The translations under genes and the position numbers were made by a program. Below the pieces are notes generated by a model. That model did no database searches. It was not told where the DNA came from and was given only the letters and a program-made list of their open reading frames with translations. This document shows positions 51,139 to 59,725 of a stretch of 64,000 bases of DNA, piece by piece. Each line of letters starts with the position of its first letter. Positions within the stretch are counted from its first letter, which is position 1. Origin of the DNA: Raineya sp. (GTDB lineage Bacteria; Bacteroidota; Bacteroidia; Cytophagales; Thermonemataceae). Where the stretch lies: positions 1 through 64,000 of the forward strand of contig JALONN010000011.1 of the NCBI GenBank assembly GCA_025454915.1, read 5' to 3'.

Positions 51139-51669
51139 ATGAAGTTTATGATGAAATTCTTTGGAATAATATTATTGCTAGCATTTTATACCACCTTATC
51201 ATTTGGACAAGATTCTACCAATGTAGAGAAACCAGTGGATTCTTTGAAAGTGACACCTGTTGATACCAATGTAGTGGATTCTTCTCAGGTAGAAGAAGTG
51301 AAGCCAACCCAAAGATTTACATTAGCTACAAAAGCTAAATATGAAGGTGGTGATTCGGCTTTTGTAAAAAAAGTTCGTGAAAATATAGCTTACCCAGCTG
51401 AAGCAAGACAAAGAAAGTTTAAAAGTAAGTTGATGGTTCAGTTTATTGTAGATAAAGATGGAAAGGTTAGAGATATAAAAATTATGGAGGGCTTTCCTGA
51501 AGATACAGAAGCTGAATTTAAAACGCTGATAGAGGGACTCGTGATTAATGCTATTAATGTGGCATCCGAGACGGGTTGGACTGCTGCCACCAACAACGAA
51601 AATCAAAGTGTAGCCATGCGAAAAACTCTCCCTATTGTTTTTAATCCATATAAAACAAAACCAGATTAA
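51139..51669 (+). CDS. secreted TonB C-terminal-domain protein 4
   Basis: This is a 176-residue protein. After the signal peptide (ending SFGQ) comes a 45-residue Asp/Val/Thr/Pro-rich linker (EKPVDSLKVTPVDTNVVD), then a TonB_C-like domain (VRENIAYPAEARQRKFKSKLMVQFIVDKDGKVRDIKIMEGF, GWTAATNNENQSVAMRKTLPIVF). The linker makes it the most TonB-like of the four, but the N-terminus is still a signal peptide rather than an anchor. It starts MKFMMKFFGI, so either Met could be used. Confidence 0.8.
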   Translation: MKFMMKFFGIILLLAFYTTLSFGQDSTNVEKPVDSLKVTPVDTNVVDSSQVEEVKPTQRFTLATKAKYEGGDSAFVKKVRENIAYPAEARQRKFKSKLMVQFIVDKDGKVRDIKIMEGFPEDTEAEFKTLIEGLVINAINVASETGWTAATNNENQSVAMRKTLPIVFNPYKTKPD

Positions 51670-51720
51670 ATTTCTTGGTATTATATTTGTCTGATACAAA
51701 AGAAAAACCTGTTTATATCT

Positions 51721-52548
51721 ATGAAAAAACATCTACTCACTTTTTCTTTTGTATTTTTATTTTTTACCTTTCAAAGTAAAGCACAAAACTCATCAATTTC
51801 TTTTTCTACATTAGAAGGAGAAACATTTTTGCTTTATATGAATGGTAATCAGGTGAACCAAAACCCTGAAACATTTGTAAGAGCTGATAACTTATGGACA
51901 GGTGTATACTGGATAAAAATCGTATTACATCCACAAGCCACTCCTATTATTTTAGAAAAAAAAATACCTGTTTTAGGAATAAGAAATCTTGCTGTTGTTG
52001 TCAGAAAATCCAAACGAGGAAATTATAAATTGACTGTTCAAAGTGTTGGAAGCTTGGGAGATGTGCTAAGTTCTGTACGCACAGGCAGAATATTTAGAGA
52101 TATTCCTGTTATGGAACCATTTCCACAACGAAGAAATCCCAATCCTACAAATCCTAAACCAACAGAACCTGTAGAACAAGAGGAACAGAAACCTTCTCAA
52201 ACAGAAATTAACATTGATACAACACACAAACCTATTCCTTCACAAAATTCCTCATTGAGAGTATTAGATAGTGAATTTACTGAAATTAAGCAACAAATGG
52301 AAAATGAAATTTCAGATGAAGAAAAGTTGCGTATTGCTAAGTTTAGCATGAAAAATACAGGTTATTTCTCTTCGGAGCAGGTAGCTATTTTGGTTGGAGT
52401 TATTTCTTTTGACAAAGAAAAATTGGATTTGGCTAAATTTGGCTATGAATACACCTATGACCGTTATCAGTATTATACCAAGGTTTCAAAAATGCTTAAA
52501 ACCAATGAAAGTAAAAAAGCTTTATTTGACTACTTGGATAGTAAATAA
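51721..52548 (+). CDS. secreted DUF4476 protein
   Basis: This is a 275-residue protein with a signal peptide (ending SKAQ). The N-terminal domain (SISFSTLEGETFLLYMNGNQVNQ, VYWIKIVLHPQATPIILEKKI) is PEGA-like or Ig-like and is followed by a Pro/Asn/Glu-rich linker (about residues 140-175). The last 95 residues match DUF4476 (FTEIKQQMENEISDEEKLRIAKF, VAILVGVISFDKEKLDLAKFGYEYTYDRYQYY). Function is unknown. The family is widespread in secreted Bacteroidota proteins. The last 44 bases overlap, in another frame, the signal peptide of the next gene. Confidence 0.82.
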   Translation: MKKHLLTFSFVFLFFTFQSKAQNSSISFSTLEGETFLLYMNGNQVNQNPETFVRADNLWTGVYWIKIVLHPQATPIILEKKIPVLGIRNLAVVVRKSKRGNYKLTVQSVGSLGDVLSSVRTGRIFRDIPVMEPFPQRRNPNPTNPKPTEPVEQEEQKPSQTEINIDTTHKPIPSQNSSLRVLDSEFTEIKQQMENEISDEEKLRIAKFSMKNTGYFSSEQVAILVGVISFDKEKLDLAKFGYEYTYDRYQYYTKVSKMLKTNESKKALFDYLDSK

Positions 52549-53347
52549 TATATGGTATTTATTAGTATTGACGGCATGTGAGAAGTCCCAAATAGAAAAA
52601 GATACTTTTCTCAAACAAGTTACTCATCAAGAAAAAATAGCTTCTGAAATATGGACAGGAGATAACCCTAATCCATACCTTGACACAATTATCAAAAAAT
52701 ATAATGCTCAAAAACAGTTAATCATAGAAAACAATCAGATTTTCTATGAGTATGACAATGAGGGCAATCTAAAACAAGTTTTTGCTTGCAATAATGCCGA
52801 TTGCAGTGAGCTTACAAAGTATGTTTATACTAAAAAAGATAATGAAGAGATTATCAGACAGTATTTTAATGATAGTCTTCTTAAAACACAAATCATTCGA
52901 TTAGAAGGTAAACAGATTTTGAGCAGAAAACATATATCCAATAATGAGGAGAAGATAGATTTTATTTTTCATGAGTTCAGATTCCAAAATAACCAAAAAG
53001 TAAAAGGTGAATATCATTTTAAAAATCCTCAAAAAACAGATTCATTGTATATCGAACAAAGATACAGATATGACTCTTTGGGTAGATTGGCGTCAATGAT
53101 TCGTATTCCTCAAAAAGACAGCCTGAATACTATTCAATCCCGATTTTTCTACGATGAAAAAGGTTTAAAAATTAAAAGTGAACATACAAATTTTATGCCT
53201 TATGGTAAAAGTTTCGAAAAATACCTCGATCACACCAAATACTATGAGTACAACTCTCAAAACCAGCTCTTAGAAATAAAAGTAGTATCGAATCGAGACG
53301 GAATGCCTCAAATTTCAAGTAGAACAAAGTATTATTATCTGAAATAA
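52505..53347 (+). CDS. lipoprotein with YD-like repeats, overlapping the previous gene
   Basis: This is a 280-residue protein. The frame is open from further upstream (52394), but ATG 52505 gives the best start, KVKKLYLTTWIVNNIWYLLV with lipobox LTAC. The 44 bases 52505-52548 are thus shared with the 3' end of the DUF4476 gene in a different frame. The mature part has YD/RHS-like strands (YEYDNEGNLKQVF, YRYDSLGRLASMIRI, FFYDEKGLKIKSE, YYEYNSQNQLLEIKV), as in many Bacteroidota surface lipoproteins. No enzymatic motif is seen. A role in the envelope is inferred from the lipobox. Confidence 0.7.
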   Translation: MKVKKLYLTTWIVNNIWYLLVLTACEKSQIEKDTFLKQVTHQEKIASEIWTGDNPNPYLDTIIKKYNAQKQLIIENNQIFYEYDNEGNLKQVFACNNADCSELTKYVYTKKDNEEIIRQYFNDSLLKTQIIRLEGKQILSRKHISNNEEKIDFIFHEFRFQNNQKVKGEYHFKNPQKTDSLYIEQRYRYDSLGRLASMIRIPQKDSLNTIQSRFFYDEKGLKIKSEHTNFMPYGKSFEKYLDHTKYYEYNSQNQLLEIKVVSNRDGMPQISSRTKYYYLK

Positions 53348-53428
53348 AATAAAAAAGTTATTTTGTTATTTGCAATCCAATGAAAAATACATAGCTTTAC
53401 AAGCAAAATCTATAAACTGTATTGCATT

Positions 53429-53758
53429 ATGAAGAAGTTTTTGCTTGCTGTGGCTTGCTTAGTAGCCTTTAATGCTTGTAACTTAGACCAATATAACAAC
53501 TCAGACCCTAAAAAGCTCAAAGATAAAAGAGAGGGAAGTATATATGTGTATGGTGTAAAAGGTGATTCAGCTCGCCAACTTCGCCAGCAATATCCTGTGA
53601 ATAAAGAAGCAAACGAAAGAGCAAAAGTTATCAGAGAGAAGTTATATGGTGGTTCAACAGGTTCTAATCTCCAAGATGGGGCAGTTGCTACAGATACTAC
53701 TAAAAAAGCTGATACAACCAAAAAAGAAGGTGCTAAAGCACAAGCTCCTAAAAAATAA
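53429..53758 (+). CDS. small lipoprotein of unknown function
   Basis: This is a 109-residue protein with a lipoprotein signal (FLLAVACLVAFNAC, Cys17). The mature part is polar (LDQYNNSDPKKLKDKREGSIYVYGVKGDSARQL) and ends in a Lys/Thr/Ala-rich, TTKKADTTKK-repeated tail, which may reach through the periplasm. No domain is recognised. It stands alone between the preceding lipoprotein gene and a bidirectional terminator. Confidence 0.65.
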   Translation: MKKFLLAVACLVAFNACNLDQYNNSDPKKLKDKREGSIYVYGVKGDSARQLRQQYPVNKEANERAKVIREKLYGGSTGSNLQDGAVATDTTKKADTTKKEGAKAQAPKK

Positions 53759-53788
53759 TATCTTTGCTTATTAAAGACTATCCATAAA

Positions 53789-53820
53789 AAAACCTCCAAA
53801 ATATTTGGAGGTTTTCTTTT
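53789..53820. terminator. bidirectional intrinsic terminator
   Basis: A 12-bp perfect stem (AAAACCTCCAAA at 53789-53800 with TTTGGAGGTTTT at 53804-53815) has a 3-nt loop and T/A runs on both sides. It separates the small lipoprotein gene (+) and rplT (-). Confidence 0.9.
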
Positions 53821-53832
53821 GTATTAAGCCGC

Positions 53833-54177
53833 TTATTTTACTCTTTCCACGATAGCCTTGAAAGCATCAGGGTGGTTCATAGCAAGGTCAGCAAGGGCTT
53901 TTCTGTTCAAGCCTAAACCTGCTTTATGGTATAAGCCCATAAATTTGGAATAAGAGAGACCATATTGACGTGTACCTGCATTGATACGAGCAATCCATAG
54001 ACCTCTGAAATCTCTTTTCTTCTGCTTTCTATCACGGTATGCATATTGCCATGCTCTTTCTACAGCATTTTTAGCAACTGTCCATACGTTTTTACGTCTG
54101 CCAAAAAAACCTTTAGCAAACTTCATCATTTTTTTGCGTCTTGCTCTTGCAGCAACGACATTTACTGAACGTGGCAT
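53833..54177 (-). CDS. rplT: 50S ribosomal protein bL20
   Basis: This is a 114-residue protein matching bL20 throughout: [30 protein letters not shown] at the start, [24 protein letters not shown] in the middle, and [21 protein letters not shown] at the end. It binds 23S rRNA early in large-subunit assembly. It lies 108 bases downstream of rpmI in the usual rpmI-rplT order. No infC or thrS is attached upstream, so the pair has its own promoter. Confidence 0.97.
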   Translation of the reverse strand: MPRSVNVVAARARRKKMMKFAKGFFGRRKNVWTVAKNAVERAWQYAYRDRKQKKRDFRGLWIARINAGTRQYGLSYSKFMGLYHKAGLGLNRKALADLAMNHPDAFKAIVERVK

Positions 54178-54285
54178 AATTTTTTGTGTTTTTGACTTTT
54201 GGCGTTGCTTTTAGCAATCTTTTAGCCTAAAAATCGGGTTGAACATTTGAAACCAATTAGTAGATTTTCTACTAAGAATAATAAA

Positions 54286-54480
54286 TTATAGATTAAGCAA
54301 TGCTTTTACTCTTGGCATATCCGCATCAGAAACGATAGCGAATTTAGACAAGTTTCTTTTTTGCTTAGTCTCTTTTTTAGTCAGGATGTGGTTTTTGAAA
54401 GCATGTTTACGCTTCACTTTACCTGTTCCTGTCAGGCGAAAACGCTTCTTCGCACCTGAGTTAGTTTTTACTTTTGGCAT
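54286..54480 (-). CDS. rpmI: 50S ribosomal protein bL35
   Basis: This is a 64-residue protein starting [20 protein letters not shown], the standard bL35 start. A longer frame reaches a TTG at 54522, but that codon is part of the promoter -7 box. The basic [22 protein letters not shown] region is typical. It is the first gene of rpmI-rplT, with a 34-base leader predicted from the promoter. Confidence 0.96.
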   Translation of the reverse strand: MPKVKTNSGAKKRFRLTGTGKVKRKHAFKNHILTKKETKQKRNLSKFAIVSDADMPRVKALLNL

Positions 54481-54519
54481 TTGAACAGAAAATTTAATTA
54501 AACAGAAAAATTGAGGGTG

Positions 54520-54550
54520 CAAATTTATTATATAAAATTGAGAAAAACAA
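54520..54550 (-). promoter_or_regulatory. rpmI-rplT promoter (Bacteroidota sigma-A type)
   Basis: Minus strand: TTG (54550-54548), 20 bases, then TAAATTTG (54527-54520). The -7 box and the following bases (ATTTGCACCCTCAA, 14 nt) are identical to those of rpsF. Confidence 0.75.
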
Positions 54551-54551
54551 G

Positions 54552-55071
54552 ATATTAGCTTTTAAACTTCTACCAATTTTTCTGTCACTTTTTCAACAAG
54601 TTTAGTTGTGTTTTTTTACAAAAATAATACAGTCTAAAACCTTCTTTTTTATTATAAAATTTATAATCAGAGATTTATAAAAAAATGTCCACTTCAAAAG
54701 ACAGAAAAAAAAGAGACAGTCTACTATAAGTCCACTCAAAAAAATTGTTTTGAACTTTTTCTTAGAACACTTTTGTCCTGATAATTTTTTGAAAGTTGAT
54801 ATTATCAAAAAGTTATCTCTCAAAAATTAAATCTTATACTTTATGAAACTATCCACAAATTCTTCTTCCCTGAGTACTTGAAAGTTTCGTACTCATCATT
54901 TCTATTTTGTATGATGTATTTTATTTCTGATAAATACATTATGAATCACAGTTGATTTGAACGTTTAGGGCATACCTAACTGACAAATAATAAAATAGCA
55001 TAATTTATTGAAATTATTTTCGTAAAAAACAATCATTCTTTATTCCCAAAATAATTAAACAAATAAACTTT
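54552..55071. other. AT-rich intergenic region with two inverted repeats
   Basis: This 520-base stretch between divergent rpmI and the lipoprotein gene at 55072 has no convincing gene. It contains TGAGTAC (54871) with GTACTCA (54889) and ATGTATTT (54914) with AAATACAT (54932), two short inverted repeats that could be operator-like. CTATCCACA at 54850 is one mismatch from a DnaA box (TTATCCACA). No promoter of the TAnnTTTG type was found for the downstream gene. Confidence 0.4.
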
Positions 55072-55971
55072 ATGAAAAATAGAAATTTTCTAAATACGGT
55101 GTTGAGTATTTTCAGTTTCGTCTTATTATTAAGTAGTTGTAATAAGCTAAGCCCTATTACTTCTGAATTAGGCGATAATGGAAGTAGTAGTAGAGCTACA
55201 GCATCAATTGCTATTACTTCTATGCCTACAAATGTAGAAGTAGGTAAAAAAGCGACATTTGGTGGTACATGCTCAAATGTTTATAAATATATAGCATCTT
55301 CTGATGGATTTATATTAAAAGAAGAGGTAGTAAGTGGTAAAACTTCTTGGAGCTTTCAGTACACATTTAATACAGCGGGTAACAGAAAATTATTGATAAA
55401 TGCTTTTGATATCAATGGAAAAATTATTGCTACTGACACTGAAAATTTCGTTGTGAATCCAGCAGGTGGTGGAGGAAACGCTCTTTCAGAAATGATTATG
55501 CGTCGTTGTGCAAATATAGCACCTTATAATCGTCCTTACTCTTTTGATGGAGTAGGAGATTGCTGGGGATATGTACGTCAAGTATGGAACGCTGTTTTAC
55601 ATGATGGAAGAGAGCATACAGAGGATTATAACAACCCTAACTACAACAAGACTCGTTGGTGTAATGGTAATATGATTGGGGGCAAATACTTACCAGTTGC
55701 TGATTATGTAAGTACTAATTGGAAAAAAGTAACTAACTGGAATGATATGCCTAAAGGAGTTCCTTTGTCATCTCATCAAGGACATAAATGGGGAGATGAC
55801 TGGCATGGTGCTATTTATGCAGGAAAAAATAGTAATGGAAGCCATATGATGTGGGATTGCTCAGGTCGTAGTAGCAGAAATGGTGCTTATTATCGTCCTA
55901 TTAGTGAAAGTCCTAAAATTTCAAATGGATATTACTATGTACCTTTATACAACAGATTGAAAGGTAGATAA
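55072..55971 (+). CDS. lipoprotein with NlpC/P60-like cysteine peptidase domain
   Basis: This is a 299-residue protein with a lipobox LSSC (Cys23). Residues 45-128 form an Ig-like domain (ITSMPTNVEVGKKATFGGTC, SFQYTFNTAGNRKLLINAFD), followed by a Gly-rich hinge. The last 160 residues resemble the NlpC/P60 or CHAP papain-like fold. Cys164 in GVGDCWGYVRQVW and His245 in DDWHGAIYAG are the expected nucleophile and general base, with WDCSG at 261-265. Such domains cut peptidoglycan peptides or act as amidases. The substrate is not shown. It has a long AT-rich upstream region and a strong terminator. Confidence 0.65.
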   Translation: MKNRNFLNTVLSIFSFVLLLSSCNKLSPITSELGDNGSSSRATASIAITSMPTNVEVGKKATFGGTCSNVYKYIASSDGFILKEEVVSGKTSWSFQYTFNTAGNRKLLINAFDINGKIIATDTENFVVNPAGGGGNALSEMIMRRCANIAPYNRPYSFDGVGDCWGYVRQVWNAVLHDGREHTEDYNNPNYNKTRWCNGNMIGGKYLPVADYVSTNWKKVTNWNDMPKGVPLSSHQGHKWGDDWHGAIYAGKNSNGSHMMWDCSGRSSRNGAYYRPISESPKISNGYYYVPLYNRLKGR

Positions 55972-56010
55972 TCAGTACAAACTAAAATTTTTAAATAAAT
56001 TATGCTATTA

Positions 56011-56040
56011 AAAATAAGAGGGTTTTTACCCTCTTATTTT
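56011..56040. terminator. bidirectional intrinsic terminator
   Basis: A perfect 13-bp stem (56011-56023 with 56028-56040) has a TTTT loop and A/T-rich ends. It separates the convergent lipoprotein (+) and aminotransferase (-) genes, whose stop is 2 bases away. Confidence 0.9.
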
Positions 56041-56041
56041 T

Positions 56042-57184
56042 TTACACTTTCATCAGTTTGGCAGCAGCTTTTTCAAGTGTTTCATTCTCTTTGGCAAAGC
56101 AAAAACGAAGCAGTTTAAAATCCTGCTGTTTACTATAAAATGGTGAAAGAGGAATAGGTGCAACACCCACTTTTTCAGTAAGATAAATAGCAAAATCTGT
56201 ATCTTTTTCTTCTGAAATTTTCTGATAAGATGCTAACTGAAAATAAGCACCTGAAACTGGTTTGAGTTCAAATCTGCTACCTTGAAGCAGATTTCTAAAA
56301 TAATTCCTTTTTTCCTGATAAAACTGTCCTAACGAAAGATATAAATCTTTATCTTTTAGAATCTCAGCAAAAGCAGCTTGTGAAGCAATATTTACACTAA
56401 AAACATTGTACTGATGTACTTTTTGAAACTCAACCATCAGGTTTTCAGGGGCTAATACATAACCTACTTTCCAACCTGTAGTATGGTATGTCTTTCCAAA
56501 AGAAGAAACAATGATACTTCTTTGAGCCAATTCTGGATATAGAGCAACACTCTGGTGAGGCTCTCCATCAAAAATAATATGCTCATAGACTTCATCACTA
56601 ATAACCACAATATCAGTTCCTTGTACAAGTTTTTGTAATTCTTGTAAATCTTTTTCTTTCAAGGTGCTTCCTGTTGGATTATGAGGAGAATTGATGATAA
56701 TAGCTTTTGTTTTATTGGAAATGAGCTTACTCATATCTTTCCAATTGATACTAAAATCATCAGGGTTCATCTGGCAAAACTTCACCATCCCTCCACACAA
56801 CCGAACAGCGGGTAGATAACTATCATAAACTGGCTCTATCATAATTACCTCATCCTGAGGACGTATAAAAGCCATAATAGCTGTAAAAATAGCTTGTGTT
56901 GCTCCTGCTGTTACAGTAATTTCTTTTTCAGGATTGTAATATACGTTGTATAATTCTTGTGTCTTTTGAGCAATGATTTCTCTAAGGTTCATCAAACCTT
57001 GCATGGGAGCATATTGGTTTTGCCCTGAAAGCATAGCTTTGGTAGCAGCTTCGATGAGCTTGGGATGTGGAGAGAAATCTGGAAATCCTTGTGATAAATT
57101 AATAGCTTGGTGCTTTTTTGCCAAAGCACTCATAATTGTAAAAATGGTAGTCTTTACTTCAGGTAATTTAGAGGTAACAAACAT
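56042..57184 (-). CDS. class I aminotransferase (methionine aminotransferase-like)
   Basis: This is a 380-residue PLP enzyme of fold type I. It has QGFPDFSPHPKLIEA and QYAPMQGLMNLREIIA near the N-terminus and TAGATQAIFTAIMA. NSPHNPTGSTL has the conserved Asn/Pro, ISDEVYEHIIFD holds the cofactor Asp, and SSFGKTYHTTGWKVGY holds the Schiff-base lysine. The sequence is close in pattern to YbdL/kynurenine aminotransferase-like enzymes that transaminate methionine, as in salvage of 4-methylthio-2-oxobutanoate. Substrate preference is by family similarity only. The gene is 9 bases downstream of the phosphoesterase gene. Confidence 0.88.
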   Translation of the reverse strand: MFVTSKLPEVKTTIFTIMSALAKKHQAINLSQGFPDFSPHPKLIEAATKAMLSGQNQYAPMQGLMNLREIIAQKTQELYNVYYNPEKEITVTAGATQAIFTAIMAFIRPQDEVIMIEPVYDSYLPAVRLCGGMVKFCQMNPDDFSINWKDMSKLISNKTKAIIINSPHNPTGSTLKEKDLQELQKLVQGTDIVVISDEVYEHIIFDGEPHQSVALYPELAQRSIIVSSFGKTYHTTGWKVGYVLAPENLMVEFQKVHQYNVFSVNIASQAAFAEILKDKDLYLSLGQFYQEKRNYFRNLLQGSRFELKPVSGAYFQLASYQKISEEKDTDFAIYLTEKVGVAPIPLSPFYSKQQDFKLLRFCFAKENETLEKAAAKLMKV

Positions 57185-57193
57185 AAAAATAAA

Positions 57194-57832
57194 TTAGGAA
57201 ATAGAGTTGTTTAATTCGTGTATAATGGGTTTGTGTAAGGGAAGATAATCTATATTAAGGCTACTGGCGTTGATAAATGTAGTATCAAATATCTGTAACT
57301 TTCCATAGTCTTCATGAATATGCCCAAAAATATGAACTTTTGGTCGTATTTGTTCAACTTTCTTTTTTAATTCTTCACAACCAACTCTTTTACCCCAAAT
57401 GGTTTTATCTAAAATACCCATAGGTGGTCCGTGTGTAATTAAAATATCAGTATCAGAAGGGATTAGTTCCCAATGTTTGGCTATTTCATCTCCTCTGTGT
57501 CTGTTAAAAGCCCAATCATGAAACCAAGGAGTAATAGGCGAACCCCATATCCGAAAACCTTCTATTTTTACTCCCGAATCGTTGAGATAAATGCAGTTTT
57601 CAGGTATCAATTTCAAGAAAGTTTCAGGCTCTTTTTCTGCTAAAAAGTCGTGATTTCCTGCTATGAAAATTTTATGATAATAAGGTAAAGCCGAAAACCA
57701 TTCAAAAAACTCTCTGATTTGCCAAGGATCACCTTTTCCACTGATATCACCTGCATGGATAATCATATCAGCTTCAGGAAGGTCTAATTTTTTGTGTTTA
57801 CCATGTGTATCAGAGATACATAAAATTTTCAT
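57194..57832 (-). CDS. calcineurin-like metallophosphoesterase
   Basis: This is a 212-residue protein with all metal motifs of the family: ISDTHG (Asp8, His10), HAGDISG, FIAGNHDF, THGPP and FGHIHEDYG. The short size and the SALPYYHKIFIAGNHD spacing match the MPPED/Rv0805-like group of small phosphoesterases, which hydrolyse cyclic nucleotides or other phosphodiesters. The substrate is unknown. It is divergent from recN and co-directional with the aminotransferase, whose start is 9 bases after its stop. Confidence 0.9.
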   Translation of the reverse strand: MKILCISDTHGKHKKLDLPEADMIIHAGDISGKGDPWQIREFFEWFSALPYYHKIFIAGNHDFLAEKEPETFLKLIPENCIYLNDSGVKIEGFRIWGSPITPWFHDWAFNRHRGDEIAKHWELIPSDTDILITHGPPMGILDKTIWGKRVGCEELKKKVEQIRPKVHIFGHIHEDYGKLQIFDTTFINASSLNIDYLPLHKPIIHELNNSIS

Positions 57833-57938
57833 AAAGAGAGATTTATATCAAAAAAAAAGAAATTAAAAACGCTTAAAAAATGCTCTTTGATGCAAATTTA
57901 ACGAAAAATATTCTATTCTTACTTTCATTTTTTTCAGC

Positions 57939-57946
57939 TATATTTG
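57939..57946 (+). promoter_or_regulatory. recN -7 promoter box
   Basis: TATATTTG at 57939-57946 followed by CA matches TAnnTTTG fully. No clear TTG is seen 19-21 bases upstream. It predicts a leader of about 16 bases to the ATG at 57968. A TTG start at 57944 would fall inside this box and is rejected. Confidence 0.55.
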
Positions 57947-57967
57947 CAAAGATTACTGGCTTTATTT

Positions 57968-59620
57968 ATGCTCAAAAATTTATCCATTCAGAATTATGCC
58001 TTGATAGAACGCCTCAATTTGTCGCCTCATCAAGCTTTTAATGTTGTTACTGGCGAAACAGGTGCAGGTAAATCTATTATGTTAGGTGCAATTAGCCTTA
58101 TATTGGGCAATCGTGCTGATAAAAAAGTATTGTTTGATGAGGAAGAAAAGTGTGTGGTAGAAGCAATATTTGATATATCTGCTTATCAAATGGCTCCTGT
58201 TTTTGAAGATGAGGAGCTTGATTATGAGCAAAATACAGTGATACGCAGAGAGATTTCTGCCAATGGGAAATCACGAGCTTTTGTCAACGATACACCAGTT
58301 ACTTTGGAGGTGTTGGCTAAAATTACACAACGTCTGATAGACATTCATTCGCAACATGATAATTTATTACTTTCGGCTGAAGATTACCAACGTTATATTT
58401 TAGATTCCTATGCTCAGAATCAAAGTTTTTTACAGGCATATCAGGAAGTATTTAAAAATTATCAGAAGCATCTGAAAGCATACCAAAATTTACTAGCCGA
58501 ACAGGCAAATGCTCAAAAAGAGTTTGATTATAATAAGTTTCTACTCGAAGAACTCCAAAAAGCGAACCTTGTAGCAGGAGAGCAGGAAAGCCTTGAACAG
58601 GAATTAGGAATTTTGGAAAATGCTGAAGAACTCAAAGCAAAACTCTCTGAGGGGCTTGTGAGCCTGCAAGAAGGTGATTTTGCCGTACTGACAGTGCTTA
58701 GAAATCTTAATAAAATACTTGAAAAACTTTCAGAGTATGCACCTGATTATGAACGCCTTTCAGAAAGAACAGAAACAATTTTGGAGGAACTCAAAGATGT
58801 TTCACAGGAACTTGAAAGCCTTTATGAAAGCACAGAATACGACCCTGAAAGAATAGAACAAATACAGGTTCGTTTGGATGAAATAGAGCGTTTACAGAAA
58901 AAACACAGAGCAAGTTCGATAGCAGATTTACTTGTAATACAGGCAGATTTAGAAGTAAAAGTGCAGAAAGTCCTAAATTTTGATGAAGAATTAGCCAAAC
59001 ATCGTCAGCAGAGTGAAGAATCTTTTGAAATAGCTAAAAAACAAGCTGTTGAGCTTTCGGAGAAAAGAAAAACTGTTATTGAACATATCGAAAAGGAAGT
59101 TGCCACTTTGTTTGTAGAATTAGGAATGCCTAATGCTGTCTTGAAAATAGAAGTACAGGAAACAGAACCAACCATTTCGGGAATAGACAAAGTAGGATTT
59201 TTGTTTAGTGCCAACAAAGGCATTGCCCCTCAGGAAATTAAAAATGTTGCCTCTGGTGGTGAATTTTCACGACTAATGCTGGCTATCAAATATATTCTGG
59301 CTGGAAAAACTGCCATGCCAACCCTTGTTTTTGATGAAATAGACACAGGTATCTCTGGAGAAATTGCTCTTAAAATGGGTAAAATGATTCAAGAAATGTC
59401 TAAAAATCATCAGATACTCACCATTACCCACTTACCACAAATTGCTGCTCAAGGCGACAAACACTATTTTGTGTACAAAGAAGATACACACAACAGAACA
59501 TTTAGTCGTATAAAAGAACTTTCGTTTTCAGAGCGAGTAGAGGAAATAGCCCAAATGATTAGTGGTAGTAAAACCTCAGAGTCTGCTTTGCAAAGTGCCA
59601 AAGAACTTTTGAACAATTAA
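57968..59620 (+). CDS. recN: DNA repair protein RecN
   Basis: This is a 550-residue SMC-like ATPase. The start MLKNLSIQNYALIERLNL is standard for RecN. Walker A is GETGAGKS (residues 29-36), followed by MLGAISLILGNRADKKVL. The signature DIHSQHDNLLL is present. The middle is a coiled coil (about 150-370) broken by a short hinge. Near the end are ASGGEFSRLMLAIKYIL (signature), PTLVFDEIDTGISGEIA (Walker B) and LTITHLPQIAAQGD. It acts in recombinational repair of double-strand breaks. It is divergent from the phosphoesterase. Confidence 0.95.
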   Translation: MLKNLSIQNYALIERLNLSPHQAFNVVTGETGAGKSIMLGAISLILGNRADKKVLFDEEEKCVVEAIFDISAYQMAPVFEDEELDYEQNTVIRREISANGKSRAFVNDTPVTLEVLAKITQRLIDIHSQHDNLLLSAEDYQRYILDSYAQNQSFLQAYQEVFKNYQKHLKAYQNLLAEQANAQKEFDYNKFLLEELQKANLVAGEQESLEQELGILENAEELKAKLSEGLVSLQEGDFAVLTVLRNLNKILEKLSEYAPDYERLSERTETILEELKDVSQELESLYESTEYDPERIEQIQVRLDEIERLQKKHRASSIADLLVIQADLEVKVQKVLNFDEELAKHRQQSEESFEIAKKQAVELSEKRKTVIEHIEKEVATLFVELGMPNAVLKIEVQETEPTISGIDKVGFLFSANKGIAPQEIKNVASGGEFSRLMLAIKYILAGKTAMPTLVFDEIDTGISGEIALKMGKMIQEMSKNHQILTITHLPQIAAQGDKHYFVYKEDTHNRTFSRIKELSFSERVEEIAQMISGSKTSESALQSAKELLNN

Positions 59621-59725
59621 ACATTGAGCAATTATCAATGAACATGAAATTATTTACCACTTAATTATTTATCAATCATAACTCATTATTCAATCATCTA
59701 TTTATTCATTCATTTTTAATTTCTC

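Noticed and set aside
54841..54870. Replication origin suggested by CTATCCACA
   Set aside because: A single near-match to a DnaA box, no cluster, no dnaA, dnaN or gidA gene, and an ordinary AT-rich intergenic context.
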